A stretch of 64,000 bases of DNA. Source: Dehalococcoidia bacterium. Its GTDB lineage: Bacteria; Chloroflexota; Dehalococcoidia; SM23-28-2; HRBIN24. The notes under the pieces are model-generated. The model was not told the DNA's origin. It ran no database searches and worked only from the letters and a program-made list of their open reading frames with translations. Each line of letters begins with the position of its first letter. Positions within the stretch are counted from its first letter, which is position 1. Below, in pieces: positions 7,941 to 16,496 of this stretch. A program made the position numbers and the translations under genes. Location: assembly GCA_032249735.1 (NCBI GenBank), contig JAVVHA010000014.1, positions 1 through 64,000 on the forward strand, written 5' to 3'.

Positions 7941-9509
7941 TTATTGGCGGCCGCTGAGGCGGGCCCGCGAGCGCAAGGTGGGCCCGCCGTTGCTCATGCG
8001 CTTGGTCTGCATGGGCTGCCCCTTGCCGCAGTTGGGGATGGCGAAGAGGCGGAAGTCGTTGCCCACAGCGTCCACGTTTATGAAGAAGTCACGGGTGTCG
8101 GCCACCAACCCGCCATCGCGGTAGAGTTGGCCCAGCCGGCCGTCCCTGATCTCGTAGACCTTCATGGCGGTGATGCGGAAGTTCTCCCGGGACTCGGCCA
8201 CCGAGGGGATGCGGTGGCCCACCACGTAGTAGCCGCGGTCCACCTCCCGGATGATGTCCTGGGGGTCGCGATCGCCAGGGGCGAAGGCGGTGTTGGACAT
8301 GCGGATGAGGGGCACCAGGTGGGCATCGGTGGCCTTGTAATGGCCGTTGGGGGTGGCCCCTATGATGGCTGCCGTCTGGCGGGAGTTGAGGAACTCCTCG
8401 TATATGCCGTGGCGGATGTGATAGGCGCGGCGGGCAGGCGTCCCCTCGTCGTCATACATGTAATGGCCGAACCCCTCCATGGTAGGGTCGGAGAAGGCCG
8501 AGAGGAGGGGGGAGCCCACCTGCCGGCCTATTTGGCTTTCCCCGAGGCTCTTGAGGAACCAGGAGCGGCCGGCATAGGCCGTCTCCATCTTCAGGGCACG
8601 GTCCAGCTCGGAGGGGTGGCCCACCACCTCATGGCAGAGGAGCGCGTTGTAATGGGGGTCGGTGACCACTACCACCTCCACATCGGTGGCTGGCAGGGGA
8701 GGGGCCTTGGCCAGCTCCACGGCGTCACGGGCCAGGGCCAAAGAGAAGTCCAGCAGGTTGGGGTACTTGATGAACGGCTCGTCCACCCCGTGGGCGATGA
8801 CCTCCCAGCCTCCCTGGTGGCCGGTGAAATCGTAGAGCTCCTGGAAGGCCTCCGGCCCTTGGGCCACCACGAAGCAGGTGCCCTGGGTGATGGCCCACGT
8901 CTGGTCGATGTCCGCCCCTTCAGAGCTGACGAAGAGGAGGCGCTCCAGGTGGGTCTCGGCACCGATGTAGTTGTAGACCACCTCCTGGCCTAGGGCCAGG
9001 ACCTGGCGGGACACCTCCCGCACATAACGGACCACCTCGGCAAGGGGCACCTGACGCGGGTCCTGCTGGAAGCGGGCGGGGATGGTAGCCCTGTGGACGT
9101 CGATAGGGGCTAGGGCCACATCTTGGAGGGTGCTTCCCAGCCTGGGGAATTGGTCGCGGGCCGCTGCCTTCTGGCGGGCGTTCCAGAGGGCCCGCTCGTA
9201 GGCGCGGTCTAGGCCCTCCTGGACATGCTGCAGGATCCGGTCCAGGTCGGCCGAGCCCAGGAGGCGGCCGAAGTAGCCGGCGGCAGTAACCCTATCGCCG
9301 GCGATGGCCCGAACGCCGAAGGAGAAGCCATAATCCTCGGCGCTGAACTTGTCCATGCCGTTTTCGGCCACCGCCCCCTTGCCCTGGGATACCTCCACGC
9401 GCACGTCCACGTAGCGGCAGTGGGCCTTAGTGCTCGGGTAGCGAGTCACCAGCTCAGCTATCTCCTGGCGGAAGCGGTCGATGGCCTCCAGCTCCACCCT
9501 GCCGTTCAT
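7941..9509 (-). CDS. TldD-like catalytic subunit of a TldD/TldE metalloprotease, copy 1
   Basis: The 522-residue protein carries HEVVGH (about residues 293-298), the HExxxH zinc site of TldD, followed by the conserved YDDEGTPARR and a C-terminal cysteine segment, NCGKGQPMQT. The frame is open further upstream to 9623, but that would overlap the divergent flippase gene. The ATG at 9509 has an AGAGGGAAGAG site just before it. It is the first gene of the minus-strand group tldD-tpx-tldE. The substrate is unknown. It belongs to a different subgroup from the second TldD at 50.8-52.1 kb, to judge from length and the residues around the metal site. Confidence 0.85.
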   Translation of the reverse strand: MNGRVELEAIDRFRQEIAELVTRYPSTKAHCRYVDVRVEVSQGKGAVAENGMDKFSAEDYGFSFGVRAIAGDRVTAAGYFGRLLGSADLDRILQHVQEGLDRAYERALWNARQKAAARDQFPRLGSTLQDVALAPIDVHRATIPARFQQDPRQVPLAEVVRYVREVSRQVLALGQEVVYNYIGAETHLERLLFVSSEGADIDQTWAITQGTCFVVAQGPEAFQELYDFTGHQGGWEVIAHGVDEPFIKYPNLLDFSLALARDAVELAKAPPLPATDVEVVVVTDPHYNALLCHEVVGHPSELDRALKMETAYAGRSWFLKSLGESQIGRQVGSPLLSAFSDPTMEGFGHYMYDDEGTPARRAYHIRHGIYEEFLNSRQTAAIIGATPNGHYKATDAHLVPLIRMSNTAFAPGDRDPQDIIREVDRGYYVVGHRIPSVAESRENFRITAMKVYEIRDGRLGQLYRDGGLVADTRDFFINVDAVGNDFRLFAIPNCGKGQPMQTKRMSNGGPTLRSRARLSGRQ

Positions 9510-9615
9510 ATCTCTTCCCTCTGGGGGCCATTTTAGGGCCTGGGCAGGAGGGCGTCTACAAGGCCCGAGGGGTGTGGCTGTGTTACCCTTTCCCTTGGCC
9601 CTATAGGGGGAGCAG

Positions 9616-10965
9616 ATGGCCAAGGGGCGTGGCCTGTTGGCTCATATCAACGTCATGTTTGTCTCCCAGGTGGTGGGCTATGGGCTGGCCTTCGCCCTGA
9701 GGGTTATCCTCGCCCAGGCCTTGGGCGATGTGGGGCTGGGCACGTATTCCCTCTTCTATACATCGGTGCTGGTGGCCGGAGGGGCTATGAGTTTGGGAGT
9801 GGGATGGGCCAACGTCTACTACCTGAATAAGGGGGCATACAGCTTGTCCACCCTTCTGGCGGCCAGCGCCCTTTTGTGGGCAGGGGTGGTGGCGGCGGCA
9901 GCCCTGGGCACCACGGCCTACGCCTGGGCTCGGGGGGCGGAGGCCTTCGTGGCTGGCAAGGCCTACTGGCTGTATGCACCAGCGGTCCCTGTGCTGACAG
10001 GATACCTGCTGCTGAGTTCCTTCCTGCAGGGTCAGGGGCGGTTCCCTGCCCTCATGATGGTGGCCTCCGCCCAGGGCCTTACGGCGGTGACGGCCGCTGC
10101 TACACTCTGGGTCGTGGGAAGGCTCACTGTCGGCCGGGCGGCGGGGGCGTGGGTGGCCTCCTTCGCTCTGGCCGATGTCCTGGCCCTTATGGTGCTTTCG
10201 CCCCACAGGTGGCGGTGGGCGGGGGCCCTGCGTATGGTGAGGGCGGCTTTCCGGGATCAGGTGCGCTACGGTCTGCAGAGCCAGCTGGGCAACCTGGCGC
10301 AGTTCCTCAACTATCGGCTGGACCATTACCTGGTGGCGGCCTTCGCTGGGAGGGGGGCGGTGGGACAATATACGGTGGCCGTGGGCCTCAGCGAGAGCCT
10401 ATGGTGGATATCCTCAGCGGTAGTGACGGTGCTGGCTCCCAGGCTCAGTGGCATGAAAAAGGAAGAGGCGGCCGACCTGGCCCTCGCCGCCGGCCGCAAC
10501 ACCCTTCTGGTCATGGGGGCCGCCTCCGTGGGGCTGGCCCTAGCCTCTCCTCTTGTCATCAGGGTGGTGTTCGGCGAGGAGTTCCTGGGGGCGGTGAGGG
10601 CAGTGGTGATCCTGTTGCCGGGAACGTTGGCCAACGGCGTGGCCATGGTGGTGGGGAGCTACCTGTTCAGCCAGGGAAAGGCCATCCTTAATACCTACTC
10701 CATCCTGACTGCCTTGGCGGTCACCGTGGCTCTGGACCTGGCCCTTATACCCCCGCTGCAAGTGGAAGGGGCGGCCTTGGCCTCTACCCTTGCCTACAGC
10801 TCAGGGTTGGCCTTGTCTCTCCTCTGGTTCGGCACCGTCTCAGGGAGGCCGGGGTGGCGCATCCTGGCGCCGCGGCGCAGTGACCTAAGGCTATATGTTG
10901 AGATATGGCGAGGAGTGTGGCGTCGCGTCTTGGCGCGAGCCCAGACGGACGAGCCATGGAGATAG
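9616..10965 (+). CDS. polysaccharide flippase of the MOP superfamily (Wzx-like)
   Basis: The 449-residue integral membrane protein has about 12 to 14 hydrophobic helices spread along its length. The opening segment (HINVMFVSQVVGYGLAFALRVILAQ), the central GLQSQLGNLAQFLNYRLD and the PLVIRVVFGEEF segment are typical of Wzx and MATE-like lipid-linked oligosaccharide flippases. No glycosyltransferase genes lie next to it, so its cargo is unknown. A GGGGGAGCAG site precedes the ATG. The stop overlaps the next gene by ten bases. Confidence 0.8.
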   Translation: MAKGRGLLAHINVMFVSQVVGYGLAFALRVILAQALGDVGLGTYSLFYTSVLVAGGAMSLGVGWANVYYLNKGAYSLSTLLAASALLWAGVVAAAALGTTAYAWARGAEAFVAGKAYWLYAPAVPVLTGYLLLSSFLQGQGRFPALMMVASAQGLTAVTAAATLWVVGRLTVGRAAGAWVASFALADVLALMVLSPHRWRWAGALRMVRAAFRDQVRYGLQSQLGNLAQFLNYRLDHYLVAAFAGRGAVGQYTVAVGLSESLWWISSAVVTVLAPRLSGMKKEEAADLALAAGRNTLLVMGAASVGLALASPLVIRVVFGEEFLGAVRAVVILLPGTLANGVAMVVGSYLFSQGKAILNTYSILTALAVTVALDLALIPPLQVEGAALASTLAYSSGLALSLLWFGTVSGRPGWRILAPRRSDLRLYVEIWRGVWRRVLARAQTDEPWR

Positions 10966-11861
10966 GGCGCTTCGAGGGATGTCTTGTGGGGCTGGCGGTG
11001 GGCGATGCCCTGGGCATGCCCGTCGAAGGCATGTCGCCCCAGGAGATCGCGGCCCGCTTCGGGCGCATCACCGACATGGCCGCGGGATGGCTGCCAGCGG
11101 GCTCCACCACTGATGACACCGCCCAGGCCCTTATTCTGGCGGAAAGCCTGGCGGAGAGGGGCCACTTCGACCCCGAGGATGTCATGGCACGTCTGGTAAC
11201 TTGGTATCGCCGCGGCCCAGTGGGCATAGGCGGTCATACCAGGCGCGTCCTCTCCCTGGTGGCCTCTGGTCGCCCGTGGCGGGAAGTAGTGGAGGAGGTG
11301 GAGCGGCAGGAGGCGCCTTACACCGTGGGCAACGGCTCCCTTATGCGGTGTGCTCCCATCGCCCTCCGCTACTGCCGGGACATAACCATGCTCTTGGAGG
11401 CGAGCCATGAGTCGTCCCGCCTGACCCATCCCCATCCCTTGGCCCGCTACTCGTGTGCCTTCTTCAATGTCCTTTTATCTCGCCTCCTGCGGGGGTACGG
11501 GAAGCTGGAGGCCCTTTCCTATGCTATGGAGGCCATGGCCCACGCCCCGTATGAGCTTTTGGAGCGTATGGAGGAGGTGCCCTACAAGGAGGCCCACCAG
11601 GTGGGGACCTCCGGGTTCGTCCTCGACACCTTGGAGTGCGCCGTGTGGGCCTGGTGGCACCACGATGATTTCTCCCAGGCCCTTATCACGGTGGTCAACA
11701 TGGGGGGCGATGCCGATACCAATGGCGCCGTCACGGGGGCCCTCATGGGGGCCTACCTGGGCCTGCAGGCCATTCCCCGCTCCTGGCGGGAGCGGGTGGC
11801 CGAAGTGCCCCGTTGCATCGAGCTGGCGCGGCGGCTCTTCCGGCTCGCCCAGGAGGGGTGA
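10956..11861 (+). CDS. ADP-ribosylglycohydrolase family protein
   Basis: The 301-residue protein removes ADP-ribose from proteins or nucleic acids if it behaves like its DraG/ARH relatives. The dinuclear metal site is visible as STTDDTAQAL near residue 50 and GGDADTNGAVTGALMGAYLG near residue 253. FEGCLVGLAVGDALGMP at the start is the family hallmark, which supports the ATG at 10956 inside the end of the flippase gene. No partner ADP-ribosyltransferase is visible in the window, so the target is unknown. Confidence 0.88.
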   Translation: MEIGRFEGCLVGLAVGDALGMPVEGMSPQEIAARFGRITDMAAGWLPAGSTTDDTAQALILAESLAERGHFDPEDVMARLVTWYRRGPVGIGGHTRRVLSLVASGRPWREVVEEVERQEAPYTVGNGSLMRCAPIALRYCRDITMLLEASHESSRLTHPHPLARYSCAFFNVLLSRLLRGYGKLEALSYAMEAMAHAPYELLERMEEVPYKEAHQVGTSGFVLDTLECAVWAWWHHDDFSQALITVVNMGGDADTNGAVTGALMGAYLGLQAIPRSWRERVAEVPRCIELARRLFRLAQEG

Positions 11862-11869
11862 GGGCTCCC

Positions 11870-12487
11870 TCAGACCTCCACCCCAAGGCCTCGCAGGGCC
11901 AGGATGGTGGTGGGGAGATCGCCCCGGTGGAGGATGGCGTGGAAGCCGGCCTCCCTAGCTCCTTGCACGTTCTGGGGAAGGTCATCGATGTGGACACAGG
12001 CATGGGGAGGAAGTCCAGCCCACGCTGCTGCCAGGCGGAAGATGCGGGGGTCGGGCTTGGCCATGCCCACCCGCGATGAGTTGACTATGTGGTGGAAGAG
12101 GCCGTCGATGCCTTGGGGTTGGAGGACCTCCCGCTCCAGCCTGGGGGTGGAATTGGATATAATGCCCACCACGTAGCGCTGGCGTAGCCTGCGCGCCAGC
12201 TCCAACACCTCCTGATCCAGCTGGCGCCAGACTATGTGCCAGTCCTTCTGGATGTCGGGGATGGGGCGGCCAGCCATCTCCTCCAGACGGCGTAGCACGG
12301 CCTGCAGCCACTTCTCCTCCGGCAAAAGCCCCCTCTCGGCCTCCTGCCACTCGGGGATGCCATAGAGGGCCTCCAGGAGGCCGCCGCGGGGGAGGCCGTA
12401 ACGCTCCTCCAGGGCCCGCACCTGCTCCCGGTCCAGGCGGGCGATGACGCCGCCGAAGTCGAAGAATATGGCCTTGATGTCGCTCAT
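11870..12487 (-). CDS. HAD-superfamily hydrolase (subfamily IA-like)
   Basis: The 205-residue phosphatase-type HAD protein begins with the nucleophile motif IFFDFGGVI. The second Asp of the usual DxD is replaced by Gly, as is common in this subgroup. Motif II is ISNST, the motif III lysine is in GMAKPDPRIF, and the acidic motif IV is HIDDLPQNVQGA. The cap is helical. It follows nadE by six bases on the minus strand, so the two are probably co-transcribed. The substrate cannot be told from sequence. Confidence 0.85.
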   Translation of the reverse strand: MSDIKAIFFDFGGVIARLDREQVRALEERYGLPRGGLLEALYGIPEWQEAERGLLPEEKWLQAVLRRLEEMAGRPIPDIQKDWHIVWRQLDQEVLELARRLRQRYVVGIISNSTPRLEREVLQPQGIDGLFHHIVNSSRVGMAKPDPRIFRLAAAWAGLPPHACVHIDDLPQNVQGAREAGFHAILHRGDLPTTILALRGLGVEV

Positions 12488-12493
12488 CTTCCC

Positions 12494-14236
12494 CTATAAG
12501 ACACGGTAGCGGTTGGCGATGGGCAAGCGCCAGTCGCGGCCGAAGGCCCTTGGGGTGATCTTGACGCCCGGGGGCGCCTGCCGCCGCTTGTACTCGTTGC
12601 GGTCTACCATGTGGATCACCTTGGCCACTATCTCTGGTTCGAAGCCCATGGCCATGATCTCCTGGGGGCTCTTTTCCTCCTCCACGTAGGCCTGAAGAAT
12701 GGGGTCGAGGACCTCGTATGGGGGCAGGGTATCCTGGTCCGTTTGGCCTGGGCGCAGCTCGGCTGAGGGGGGCTTGAGGAAGACGTTCTCGGGGATGACG
12801 GGCGAGATGGAATTGCGGTACCGGGCCAGACGGTATACCAAGGTCTTGGGGACATCCTTGATGACGGCGAATCCCCCAGCCATATCGCCGTAGAGGGTGG
12901 CGTAGCCGGTGGCCATCTCCGACTTGTTGCCACAGGTGAGGACTAGGGCACCGAACTTGTTGGAAAGGGCCATGACGATGTTGCCGCGGATGCGGGCCTG
13001 GATGTTCTCCTCCGCCACCCCCGGCGGGGTGCCGGCGAAGGGCTCGGCCAGCATGTCCAGGTAGGCCTGGTGGGCCGGCTCGATGGGTATGATCAGAAAG
13101 CGGATACCCAGGTTCTGGGCTAGCTGGCGGGCGTCGGCCACGGAGGCCTCTGAGGAGTAGCGCGAGGGCATGCTGATGCCCATCACATGTTGGGGCCCCA
13201 GGGCGTCTACGGCGATGCACGTCACCAGGCTGGAATCGATGCCTCCCGACATGGCCACCAGGACGTCCTGGAACCCCGTCTTGCGTACGTAGTCCCTGGT
13301 GCCCACCACCAGCGCCTTGTACACTTCCTCCTCCAGCGCAAGGGGCGGGGCGATGCGTGGCGTCAAGGGCGGGCGCGGCTGGCCAGCCGGTGCCGGCGCT
13401 AAGGGGATGACGGGGGCGGTGGCCTGGTACTGCCACCGCTCCATGCGGCGGCGCGGGTCGCGCAGGCGCAGCCGCATGACGTCTCCCACGTCGATGTCGC
13501 ACACCAGCAGCTCTTCCTCGAACAGGGAGGCGCGGGCCAGCAGGTGGCCTTGAGCGTCCACCACCATGCTGCCCCCGTCGAACACCAGCTCGTCTTGTCC
13601 CCCCACCATATTGACATAACATAAAGCCACGGCGTAGTCGCTGGCCCGCGTGGCTATCATCTGCTCGCGAACGTATCGTTTGCCCATGTGGTAGGGGGAG
13701 CCGTTGATATTGATGATAACCTGGGCGCCGGCCAGGGCCTGGGTGCGGGTGGGGTCACCGGGGTACCAGATGTCCTCGCAGATGTTGACACCGATGCCCA
13801 CAGGCCCCAGGGTGAAGACAGGGCACTCCTTGCCTGCCTGGAAGTAGCGCACCTCGTCGAACACGCCATAGTTGGGCAGGCGTTGCTTGTGGTAGACCCC
13901 TGCCAGCCGCCCGTCGTGGATGATGGCCGCGGCGTTGTAGACGTCGTCGTCCAGCTCGCCCCGCGCTGAGGGCTGGTCGATGAAGCCCACCACGGCGGTG
14001 ATGCCCCGGCAGGCGGAGACCACATCTAGCAAGGCCCGCACGTTGTCCCGCACGAAGCTCAACCGTAGCACCAGGTCCTCGGGGGGATAGCCGGGGATGG
14101 CCAGCTCGGGGAAGGCCACCACATCTGCCCCCAGGCGGCGGGCCTCTTGGACATAATGGATGACCTTGCGGGCATTTCCTTCCAGATCGCCCACCGTGGG
14201 GTTCATCTGGGCCAAGGCCACCCTGAGGACAGCCAT
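12494..14236 (-). CDS. nadE: glutamine-dependent NAD+ synthetase
   Basis: The 580-residue enzyme converts nicotinic acid adenine dinucleotide to NAD+, using ATP and ammonia from glutamine. The N-terminal nitrilase-fold glutaminase has the catalytic triad Glu44 (FPELAIPGY), Lys117 (YHKQRLPNYG) and Cys153 (NICEDIW). The C-terminal synthetase domain has the P-loop AMSGGIDSSLV near residue 325 and YGDMAGGFAVIKDVPKT further on. Two tandem ATGs (14239 and 14236) follow an AGAGGTG site, and the second has the better spacing. The frame remains open to 14617, but that part has no nitrilase similarity. Confidence 0.95.
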   Translation of the reverse strand: MAVLRVALAQMNPTVGDLEGNARKVIHYVQEARRLGADVVAFPELAIPGYPPEDLVLRLSFVRDNVRALLDVVSACRGITAVVGFIDQPSARGELDDDVYNAAAIIHDGRLAGVYHKQRLPNYGVFDEVRYFQAGKECPVFTLGPVGIGVNICEDIWYPGDPTRTQALAGAQVIININGSPYHMGKRYVREQMIATRASDYAVALCYVNMVGGQDELVFDGGSMVVDAQGHLLARASLFEEELLVCDIDVGDVMRLRLRDPRRRMERWQYQATAPVIPLAPAPAGQPRPPLTPRIAPPLALEEEVYKALVVGTRDYVRKTGFQDVLVAMSGGIDSSLVTCIAVDALGPQHVMGISMPSRYSSEASVADARQLAQNLGIRFLIIPIEPAHQAYLDMLAEPFAGTPPGVAEENIQARIRGNIVMALSNKFGALVLTCGNKSEMATGYATLYGDMAGGFAVIKDVPKTLVYRLARYRNSISPVIPENVFLKPPSAELRPGQTDQDTLPPYEVLDPILQAYVEEEKSPQEIMAMGFEPEIVAKVIHMVDRNEYKRRQAPPGVKITPRAFGRDWRLPIANRYRVL

Positions 14237-14357
14237 CATCGCACCTCTGCGCAAGCCTAGGCTAGCATCGGCCCTAGTGGCGGTCAATTTGGCCAGGGTA
14301 TGGCTCCTTGTAAGGGACGTCGGGGCATGGGAAAATGGGAAGACAGGGGTGGCGGCC

Positions 14358-14804
14358 ATGGACGACTTCGGCCTAGACATGGACGAGGCGCTGCGGGCCA
14401 TCGACGCAGCGGAGGTGCTGGTGGTGCGCTTCGCTGTCCTGGATAAGAGGCTTCTGGTGGACTTCCGCACCAGCCAGTTGGAAGGGCCCTTCATCGCCTT
14501 GGTGCCCAAGGCCGGTTCCCTGGAGGAGCGGTATAAGAGCCTCAAGCGCCTGCGGCCCCGCTTCCCCCTGCCTGATAAGATCGTGGCCCTCATGTGGCAC
14601 CGCACATCGGTGGACACCTTTCGCCTCTCAGGCCTCTGGGATCACATCGTGGCGAGGTTGGTCTCCATCGGGGGAGAGGAGATGAGGGAAAAGGCGGAAG
14701 AGGTGTACCGGCAGCTCCTGCTGGAGGAGAGGAAGGAGATCCTGGCTGCTATCCGTGGCGATAGCTCTTATCATTCCTTGTGGGAGCGGCCCCGCCACCA
14801 GTGA
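14358..14804 (+). CDS. conserved-looking hypothetical protein, 148 aa
   Basis: The product begins MDDFGLDMDEAL and continues with a beta-rich core (VLVVRFAVLDKRLLVDFRT, then GPFIALVPKAGSLEERYKSLKRLRP) and a helical C-terminus ending in LLLEERKEILAAIRG. I do not recognise a named family. The regular alternation of strands and helices and the charged surface favour a real cytosolic protein. ATG at 14358 is preferred. An in-frame GTG at 14349 is an alternative. It diverges from nadE, 121 bases away. Confidence 0.6.
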   Translation: MDDFGLDMDEALRAIDAAEVLVVRFAVLDKRLLVDFRTSQLEGPFIALVPKAGSLEERYKSLKRLRPRFPLPDKIVALMWHRTSVDTFRLSGLWDHIVARLVSIGGEEMREKAEEVYRQLLLEERKEILAAIRGDSSYHSLWERPRHQ

Positions 14805-14886
14805 AGGCCTTGGACTGTGAGAGCCGTACCACCACTTGCCCGCCGGGTGATTTCTCGGTTTTAAGTGTCGGGGCGGGAGGTGCCTT

Positions 14887-15615
14887 GTGAGGTTGTGGGC
14901 TATGGCGTTAGTGGTGGCCTCGGTCATCTTGCCCCTAGCATGCGGCGGGCAGGAGAGGCCGACGCCTGTCCCTACGGCGGAGGTGGTGCACCAGATCCCT
15001 TGGGGGGAGCGGGAGGAGGCCATATACCGTGTCCTACGGGGAGAGTCGGTTGTTGGGCGCGGCGTCATCTCTCTGCAGCGAGAGGGGAGGGTGCTCATCA
15101 TAAGCCAGGATTTCACCGATGCCCGTGGCCGCTTCCGAGACGTGGTGAAGGCCAGTGTGGACGCTGCCACCCTCAGGCCTCAGGTGGTGGAGAGGGTCCT
15201 CACGGGCCCTGAAGGGGAACGCCGGTGGCGGGCCCAGTATGAGGACGGCCGGGTGCGCGTCTTCCAGGAATCCGATGGCGATACTCGCACCGATGAGCTA
15301 GTGGTCCCTCTTGTGAGCTATGACTCTTGGTCGGATATTGCCCTCTGGCGCACCATGCCCCTGGCCTATGGCTTCCGGGCCTCGTATATGGGCGTGGGCA
15401 CCGCCATTCTCCGCAAGCCGGCCACTGCCATCATAACGGTGGAGGTGGTGTCCAAGGAGGCTGTCATTGTCCCTGCAGGCACCTTCCAGGCCTGGCGAGT
15501 GCAGGTCCGCAACGGCCATGAGGTGCAGACGGTGTGGATGGCCGACCTTCCCCAAAGGCCGGTGGTGCGGTACGACAACGGGACGTACGTCTTTGAGTTG
15601 GAGGAACTTCGCTGA
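14887..15615 (+). CDS. lipoprotein of unknown function (DUF3108-like fold possible)
   Basis: A GTG start gives a signal peptide ending in the lipobox LPLAC (Cys about 19), so the mature protein should be anchored at the outer membrane face. The rest is rich in beta strands, with IYRVLRGESVVGRGVISLQ, ATLRPQVVERVL, and then VPAGTFQAWRVQVRNG and VWMADLPQRPVVRYD. This pattern resembles DUF3108-type periplasmic beta proteins, but I am not certain. The stop is immediately followed by the ATG of a response-regulator-like gene, which suggests a functional pair. Confidence 0.65.
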   Translation: MRLWAMALVVASVILPLACGGQERPTPVPTAEVVHQIPWGEREEAIYRVLRGESVVGRGVISLQREGRVLIISQDFTDARGRFRDVVKASVDAATLRPQVVERVLTGPEGERRWRAQYEDGRVRVFQESDGDTRTDELVVPLVSYDSWSDIALWRTMPLAYGFRASYMGVGTAILRKPATAIITVEVVSKEAVIVPAGTFQAWRVQVRNGHEVQTVWMADLPQRPVVRYDNGTYVFELEELR

Positions 15616-16281
15616 ATGGCCACCGTGGTGCTCATCTCCCGACATGGCGGGTTGCTGACGGCGGTGCAGCAGGCCCTAACCCTACGTGGGCACCAGGTGG
15701 TGGCTGTCTCTAGCCCCCAAGATGCGGCCACCACTGTACTAGAGGTGGAGGCAGATGCGGCTGTCCTATCCACCGATGTGGGCGAGAAGGAGGTGGCCCG
15801 TCTGGCACGCTTGCTGTGGGCCCGGTCCCTGCCCGTTTTGTTCTTGGCGGGCCCGGAGGAGAGGTGGTTGCCGGGGGCCCTACCCCTGCGGCCGGGATTG
15901 GACGCCGTTGTGGTGCGCCCCTGCCCCAGCGAGGAGGTGGTGCGGGCTCTAGCCCCCTTGCTGGAGGCCAGGGCCCGCTCTGACCTCCTGCCCTTGGGCT
16001 CGGCCTACTTCCACCGCCCTTCGCGGGAAGTGAGGGGGCCTGGGGGAGTGGCAACCCTCACCCCTGTGGAAGCATCGCTGGTGGAGCATCTAGCGCGGCG
16101 GCGGGGAACGACGGTAGGGGTTAGGGAGTTGCTGCGGGAGGTGTGGGGCTTCCCGGAGGGCGTGGGCTCCTCGGAGCTGGTGCGGGCCCATATGCACAAC
16201 TTGCGCCTCAAGCTGCGTCAGGTCACAGGTGGGGAGTCAGTCATTCAGACGGTGCCGCGTCAAGGTTACCGCTTGCCTTGA
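15616..16281 (+). CDS. OmpR-type DNA-binding protein with degenerate receiver domain
   Basis: The 221-residue protein has an N-terminal receiver-like domain (about 1-110) and a C-terminal winged helix (about 145-221). The winged helix shows LTPVEASLVEHLAR, LLREVWG, VRAHMHNLRLKLRQ and a terminal VPRQGYRLP. In the receiver, the phospho-acceptor position aligned in ADAAVLSTDV is Ser instead of Asp, and the early acidic pair is not evident, so it is unlikely to be phosphorylated normally. No histidine kinase gene is nearby. It starts directly after the stop of the lipoprotein gene, so both may belong to one envelope-related circuit. Confidence 0.78.
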   Translation: MATVVLISRHGGLLTAVQQALTLRGHQVVAVSSPQDAATTVLEVEADAAVLSTDVGEKEVARLARLLWARSLPVLFLAGPEERWLPGALPLRPGLDAVVVRPCPSEEVVRALAPLLEARARSDLLPLGSAYFHRPSREVRGPGGVATLTPVEASLVEHLARRRGTTVGVRELLREVWGFPEGVGSSELVRAHMHNLRLKLRQVTGGESVIQTVPRQGYRLP

Positions 16282-16314
16282 GGTAGTGCGGAGGGCGAGC
16301 GTGACGACCCAGGC

Positions 16315-16391
16315 TGGTCGGGGCGGCCGGATTTGAACCGGCGACCTCCACAACCCCATTGTGGTGCGCTCCCAGGCTGCGCTACGCCCCG
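16315..16391 (-). tRNA. tRNA-Pro (anticodon GGG)
   Basis: On the minus strand the 77-base gene folds as a full cloverleaf. It has a 7-bp acceptor (CGGGGCG/CGCCCCG), a D arm with GCGC pairs, a 5-bp anticodon stem CCACA/TGTGG around the loop ATGGGGT, a 5-base variable loop, and a T arm GCCGG-TTCAAAT-CCGGC. The discriminator A and the CCA end are encoded. The anticodon read from loop positions 34-36 is GGG. Confidence 0.96.
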
Positions 16392-16401
16392 ACCACACAA
16401 G

Positions 16402-16430
16402 ATGCTAGCACAACAACCGCCCTCCATCAA
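16402..16430 (-). promoter_or_regulatory. promoter of tRNA-Pro
   Basis: Reading the minus strand, TTGATG (16430-16425) is separated by 17 bases from TAGCAT (16407-16402). The tRNA 5' end lies 11 bases further on, a fitting distance for a tRNA promoter. Confidence 0.6.
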
Positions 16431-16496
16431 GGTGAGGAGCCGCGGGTCTTCCGGGACAAGACACGGTCGGCATGGTGTCGTGGGCTCATTTTAGGA

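Noticed and set aside
11982-13622. A 546-residue open frame on the minus strand overlapping nadE and the HAD gene.
   Set aside because: It lies in another frame of two well-supported genes and is rich in Pro, Gly, Arg and His, typical of a shadow frame in GC-rich DNA.
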